From: Prinsepia uniflora
Taxonomy: Eukaryota > Streptophyta > Magnoliopsida > Rosales > Rosaceae
Direction: 5' to 3'
NCBI GenBank assembly: GCA_032719365.1
Contig: CM064871.1
Span: forward strand, 37,483,566-37,547,565
DNA: 64,000 nt
The notes below the pieces were generated by a model. It was not told where the DNA came from. It searched no databases and saw nothing but the letters and a program-made list of their open reading frames with translations. The stretch's first letter is position 1; every line of letters starts with the position of its first letter. This document shows positions 58,431-64,000 of the stretch, piece by piece. The translations under genes were made by a program, and so were the position numbers.

Positions 58431-61332
58431 TGTAACGACCCGGACTTTCGGAAAAGGAAAATTGGGAAAATTTGAAGTAAATGACGATTTTGCCCCTAGA
58501 TAAGGGGCGAACGGTTGACTTTTTGCTCGAGCGGTCAAACGGACTTTGACCAATGACTGTGACATAGTTCGGGACGTCACGAGTCCATAGATAGGTGGCA
58601 CGTCCGATTCTGACGATCAGGGAAGAAGTTATTACGTTCGGAAGTTCAAGGGAATTTTCGTAATTAGGTCAAAAGGGGGAATTTGTTGACTTTTTGATCG
58701 ACCACTCTTTTCCACGCAATTCGAGGACCGTTGGGTAGGTCTAGATGCCCTGAGTTCGTAGACAGGCGGCACGCTGAAAACGGACATCGGACAGGTGAGT
58801 TATAGTTCTAGAAGAGGAGGGGCATATTAGTAATTTTGAAGGAGGGCAAAATGGTAATTTTCCAAGGGCACTGTTTGGAACAGTGCAGCATGGCTGAAAC
58901 CACCGTGCTTTGGGTGGTCTATTCAACGAATTGTTTATCCTTATTAGTGGCATTGGGAGGAATTGTTTAACACTAAGAAAGGCTGAGTGGAAATAGGCTG
59001 CTGTGGACTGTGAAGAACACAGAGCACGGGTACCATTGGAAATGGTTTTGGGTCTGTTGTGGGAAACCAAAACCACAGTGGGTCTGAGGGATTCCTTAGT
59101 TAATTGTGTAGGCCAGTTTGATTAACAGAGAGGGTAGAAGTGCTTCAAGATCATTTGGAGTGGAAGGGACTGAGAATTTCAGAGAAAACTGAGTCGGGAA
59201 AAATTTGGGAAAATTGGAATTCAATTTGTGAGTCGAGAGGAGCTAAACAGAGGTTAGGCACAGTTTTCTGGGCTCATTTAGACTTCAACCGTACAAACAT
59301 TGAAGGAAATCGATCACGGTTTGGCCAAGAACCCAAGTTCCAGATTCTGGAAAATTTCGAGGTTGAGGACGACCGCCTACAGGTAAGACTTCGTGAAATT
59401 GGTTGTGGTTTAATGTTTCGTTAAGTCTTATGAAGATTCTGTATCAATTAATTTGAAAACTGAGTTGATTTGAATGAGTTTCGAAAGTTCAAACCGTATG
59501 ATTGATCATGAGGGAAATGATCGATTTAGGGCTTGATGTGTGAATTTAATAACAGAGAACTTAAATTAAGTTCTAGTGGAAGGTTTTCGATGGAAAAATT
59601 GAAGAAATTAAGCTGGATTTTCAGGAGATTAGACCGGGTTGTGTCGCGGGTTTGGGACCCGTTTAGTAGGGAGTCGGGTGAGGGAGATGACACTGTAGCA
59701 TCACTGTAGCAGGCGCGTGGCTTTCACGCGGAGCCACTCACGACGGTATGTAATGGCGCGTGGGCCCGATTCTCGAGGTGAGTTCAACACGACTTTTGTC
59801 CTATGCAATGTAAAGAACATTTTGGCATTGATTTTGAGTTAATTGGACATCGTTTTGACATTGTTTCGAGGGTCCGAAGGTTTATATTTCGTTTTTAATG
59901 AATATTTAATTTCCAAAAAATTATGGGAAATTAGCATGATGTTATTTGAGACCTTAGTGACCCTGAAGAATGATTTCGGACAGGATTCGAGATTCCTGGA
60001 AAATCTCAAAAATTACGGAAACGCGGGTAGCACGAACACAAACAATATGGACGGTGTGTGAGTGGACTTTGCTTTCTAAAGTTTAATGCATGCATAAATG
60101 TTTCTATGATTTCTATGATTATGATTATGACTTATGGTGATTTCGATTTTCGTATTTATACGTATTTTGATATGCAATACGTGATTGCACGTATTTCGAG
60201 ACTATGATTTCTCCTATGCTTTGGTGATGGTTCAATGAACGATTTTATATGATTTGTGCGTATCATGATTTGAGGATGTTTTGATTATGATTGTGAGTAT
60301 GACTTACGATTTTGACACGGATTTTGAGATTATTACGGATTTACGCGTTTTACGAGATTTCGAGTATTTTGTAAACGTGAAAGTGGATTTCCGGATTGGG
60401 TTAGGAATGGTGGTTCCGGATGCCGGCTTACGGAATCATTATTGCTAATTTGGATTTGGAAATGGATGACGGATATGATTGGGGATTTGAATGTGAAATT
60501 TGGACATAAGTCCTATTATGACAAAATGTGATTTCGGATTGGTTTTGGAATTTGGATCACGATGGATCCTGGATTTTTGTGGTTTACAAATGGTTTTGGG
60601 TTTAAAGACCCGGTACTAGTGCTGGATCATGTTTTGGGTTTAAAGACCGGGTTAATTGATGACGGGGGCTGGTCCGGATTGGGTTTAAAGACCCAAATTG
60701 AGTTTAAAGACTCGGTTATTGTAATACCCCCGAGGCCTATTAATTATGTTCTGAGTTTAAAGACTCGATGATATCCCGGGAAGGCCTGAAATATGTGAGT
60801 TTAAAGACTCGATAATTGATATCCAGCAAAACTATTTGACTTGTGATTTATTTCCGATGTTCGGATGTGTTGGGCAGTGGCCCGATTTATGTGGTTTTGA
60901 TGGATTTTTGGATTATGTTACGTACTTGGATTTGATTCATGATTTTGGGCGGAGGCCGTGTGTTTATGATTACGAGCTAAGACCCGAAGGTTAAGAAAAG
61001 GAAAATGATTTTGATTTTCATACACGGTTTTCTTATATTGTGAAATGATTTCGAATGCATGCATTGATTTTACGTGGAGGGTAGAAATGTCTTCTGTAAC
61101 TGTTTTATAAACTGATTCATTTTTGTCCACTCACAGCTTTTGTGTTTTTATTGACCCTCCAGGGCATGGCGCGTTGATCAAGGCTGATTGAGAGGCGGAG
61201 GCATGAGTGAGTACGGGTGTGGCTATCCCTGGTTGGTAAGTGCTGAGGGTAATTTGGGAACTTCAGTCGACTTGCCAGACGGGAGCAGGACCGAACACGG
61301 TTATCAATGTCCCTTCGGGGGCGGTCTTGTCA
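58431..61332 (+). mobile_element. solo LTR, TSD TCCCA
   Basis: TGTAACGACCC ... GGTCTTGTCA with perfect duplicates TCCCA at 58426-58430 and 61333-61337; 2902 bp. U3 cores at 58590 and 58761 are 171 bases apart. GC-rich module near 59706-59765. RY motifs near 60088 and 61055. It has a TTTAAAGAC array like that of the LTR at 46086. Confidence 0.88.
60598..60812 (+). repeat. TTTAAAGAC hairpin array, second copy
   Basis: Six TTTAAAGAC units with GGGT...ACCC or GAGT...ACTC arms, spaced about 20-50 bases. It sits in the same LTR position as the array at 51736, but spacing and copy number differ. Confidence 0.75.
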
Positions 61333-63456
61333 TCCCAGACATGACTCGGATGTTTGCGTGAGTGCAGTTCCCGAGTTGGCCTACGCGTAGTGCCGTTGTG
61401 ATGTTGTGATTGATTGTGCACTTGTGAGTAGTGCTGTTTGATGTTGATTTGATTTTGATTCTTTGCGTACTGGTAATGAGTACAGGTTTTGGTCTTTGTG
61501 GCTAGGTTAGTGTTTTCATGTGATTTGACTGGAAAGCCGGTGATGGTTATTCATATGTTTTACCCTATGCATGCATGGTTTGATAAACTGGAGGGGAAAA
61601 TGGTCTATTTGAAATGCATTTTCAAAGGATATTAATTTTTGTCCACTCACACCTTTTATGTTTTCGATGACCCTCCAAGCTGTGGCACAACATATGGGGC
61701 TGATCGAGAGGCGGAGGCATGAGCGGAAATTAGTGCAGTTATCCCTTGTCTGACAGGTGCCGAGGGTAGTTTCGGGACTCCAATTGACTTGTCAGATGGG
61801 AGCAGGACCGGACACGGTTATCAAAGTCCAGTTAGGATGGGTCCTGTCACTATTAATGTGTATGATTCCCAGATATTCGTGCTTTGTGAGGTGAACGAAG
61901 TGTGAGTTATTTGTATTGATATGTTTGCATATGCGTTGGTTAAGTTGTATAGTGTGATTAAGCTCCGGAATATGGTTTCGACTTAATTGTAAATTTCAAG
62001 GATGATTTTTTTTAAGAAGACTAGGTTGTAATGATCCGGACTTTCAACGAGGGTAAAATAAAAAAGTTGGATGAAATTGACCATTTTTCCCCTGTAGTCA
62101 AAGGGTTTACATTTGACCAAAAGTCTAAATGTCAACTTTTTGACCAGGACCTCGTTTTGGTAGTTCGGGAAGACCGTTACGAAGGTCTCGACTTCCCGAG
62201 TACGTTGACAGGTGGCATGCTAGAAACAGAGTTCAGATGGTTTCGTTTTGGGTCTGAGATGTGTATGAGCAATTTGGTAATTTGTTAAATGGAGGGAATT
62301 ATCGTAATTTTACTTGTGGGATATTTTTGTGGCTGAATTGGGAGGTGACATGTGTCACTTATTCCTTAGGAAAATGGGCCACCACCTATGTGTAAGTGTG
62401 TGTGTGTGTGTTTAAGTGTAGTTGTGTTGTTCTCGGTCGTGTGGAGAAAAAAGAGAAAATGGAAGGGGAAAACCTGTAGAAGAATATGGGAACAAGAGAG
62501 AGGAGAAGGAGGAATGGATGAGTTGAACCGAGACTGTGAGGGAGAGGGAGACGGTGACCCGTGAAGGTATTTTTCGGATTCGGAGTGTCCAACCCAGTTT
62601 TTGACAAGAAAGCTTATCGACGTCCATGAGTTCCTATGACCCTGATTAAGCCTTGGTTTGAAGCTAGGGACGTTGAAACTGCCTAGAAATTGAGGACACA
62701 GTTTGGCCGAAAGGTAAGTGCTTGGGTGTTGGTTATAGGTAGGTTTTCATCAATTTTTGATCGTATAGATCTTGTGTTGGGTTGATTTCGAGTAGATTGG
62801 TCGAAACAGGGAAGAAAAAAAATTGAGAAATGATTGAAATATGGTTGGGTTGGGTCGCTTAATTGGGTGACTCGAAAACCAGGGGAAACAGGTTGCATGG
62901 ATGATGAATAGTACCTGACGCGTGGGCTTCAGGCGGCACATGCATGCGTGCTAGGGAATCTAGTGATGCATCCAACTTGTCTTTTGCTGTTTTCGATGTT
63001 ATGAACATTTTGGAGCAGGTTTCGAGTCGATCGGGCACCGTTTCATGGTAGTTTTAGTTGTCCGAAGGTTTAGGATTCATTTTAAATTCGTTTAAAAATC
63101 CAGAAAAATTATGGGAATAAAATAGAAGATATATGTGATGGTTAGTGACCTTTAGATGTGGTTTTTGATAGGTTTTGAGATTTCCAGAAATTACGAGAAG
63201 ACATGCCCAGTGAGATTCGACAACACGGAGGTGTGCGAGTGGACGTTCTTTTCCCTAAACTATTCTACAAGCATACTTAAATGATTTAAATGTGTTTTTA
63301 TATGATTTTGATGATATTGGAGTGATTGGGATTTTATATGAATATCGGTGATTTTATGAATATTTAAGTAATATTTTATTACGCATTTTTTGAGGTTTTC
63401 TGTAAACTATGTTTCGAATCCTGTTTTGACTATGGTTTTAAAGCGAATATGATTTA

Positions 63457-64000
63457 TGTAATGACCCATCCCAAATTTCGGGATTAGTTTAGTATTTAAT
63501 TGCAGATTAACGTGACTAATCAAGGATTAGTAGCGAGATCGCGAACAGACGGTGTAAATGACCGTTTTGCCCTTGGGTTTGGGCAAAATGTTGACTTTTG
63601 ACCGCCCAAGTCAAATGGACTTTGACCGATGACCGTAACGTAGATAGGGATGTTACGAGTTTGTGGACAGGTGGCACGTCGAAATCGGACGTTCGATGGG
63701 AAAGTTATGGGTCTAGGAAGGTTTATTGCACTCTTCAAGCACACCGAGGATTTCGACACGCGACATGATTTGATTGGGGAAAAATCTGGATGGACGCAGC
63801 TGATGAGTGACAAGTGTCACCCATCTGATTGGCCTAGAACCCAATATTTTGGGTTTATCTTCATTTCAGCCGCCATCATCTCCTCAATTTCTAATCTCCC
63901 AAACTCGTGAAACCCATGCTCGTGTAACCCAATCCTACACAAACACCATCCAATCTTCATCTTTTGCTTGTGACCTGTGAACGGAAGTTGGAGAGGACGT
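63457..64000 (+). mobile_element. LTR start, cut by the window end
   Basis: TGTAATGACCCATCCC begins a new LTR inside the 3' LTR of the element at 55794. U3 words follow: TTGACTTTTGACC near 63591 and a GACAGGTGGCACG core at 63665. Its end and duplicate lie beyond 64000. Confidence 0.75.

Larger units (their letters stand above)
55794..64000 (+). mobile_element. long-LTR, short-interior element running off the window
   Basis: The 5' LTR starts TGTAATGACC and comprises 55794-58430 and 61338-61849 (about 3.15 kb, ending CCTGTCA). The interior, 61850-62026, is only 177 bp and ends in a TTTCAAGGATGA string with a purine run. The 3' LTR starts at 62027 (TGTAATGATCC) and is itself interrupted at 63457. 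Candidate left duplicate AGCAA (55789-55793); the right one is outside. Same family as 25220-28663: both have LTRs near 3 kb and almost no interior. The primer-binding site is not clear. The open stretches are LTR shadows. Confidence 0.75.

Noticed and set aside
58158..58601. 147-codon minus-strand frame
   Set aside because: It crosses the boundary of the solo LTR inserted at 58431, so it is a chance join of two repeats.

Overview
This is a plant nuclear window, from a eudicot by gene content. I cannot name the species. Two intact intron-containing genes sit in the middle. The rest is mostly nested retrotransposons plus AT-rich intergenic DNA.

Genes. A ten-exon plus-strand gene (32078-35808) encodes a 268-residue Qb-SNARE of the plant-specific NPSN family, closest to NPSN13. 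Tail to tail with it is a nine-exon minus-strand gene (40263-36543). It encodes a 374-residue drug/metabolite-superfamily transporter of the sugar-phosphate/phosphate translocator-like group, the Arabidopsis At3g17430/At1g48230 type. A broken gene relic (24210-25042) encodes a basic, proline-rich C-terminus that I cannot assign.

Left flank (1-31000). A Cassandra TRIM array with four 5S-like LTRs (228-10074) was split by an 8.35-kb non-coding LTR element of the LARD type (698-9050, target duplication ATGGT). After this come a reverse solo LTR (11606-14034, CTTAT), degenerate LTR pieces, and a Gypsy-like 3' end. Its 3' LTR (16137-24209) holds two more solo LTRs (16179-19272, AAGAT; 20394-23390, ATGGT). 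The second of these carries a solo Cassandra LTR (21354-21817, TGTTG), which itself holds a small tRNA-related insert. A further element (25220-28663) has long LTRs but an internal region of only about 0.29 kb.

Right flank (41265-64000). A decayed minus-strand LINE (55793-42241) is interrupted by a three-deep nest of solo LTRs: 43903-52685 (ATTAA), then 46086-52488 (CCTTT), then reverse 47355-50670 (CACCG). Another long-LTR, short-internal element starts at 55794 and runs off the window. It contains solo LTR 58431-61332 (TCCCA) and an LTR entering at 63457.

Most large LTRs share one plan. They open with TGTAAYGACCC; then comes a U3 built of two repeats about 172 bp apart, a GC-rich CGCGTG/CACGCG hairpin, paired RY (CATGCA) motifs around an array of short hairpins, and an end at about CCTGTCA. 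The hairpin arrays differ between subfamilies but keep pairing. These arrays and a 0.36-kb island of TGACGTCA and CACGTGTCA motifs inside one LTR are the least conventional features of the window.
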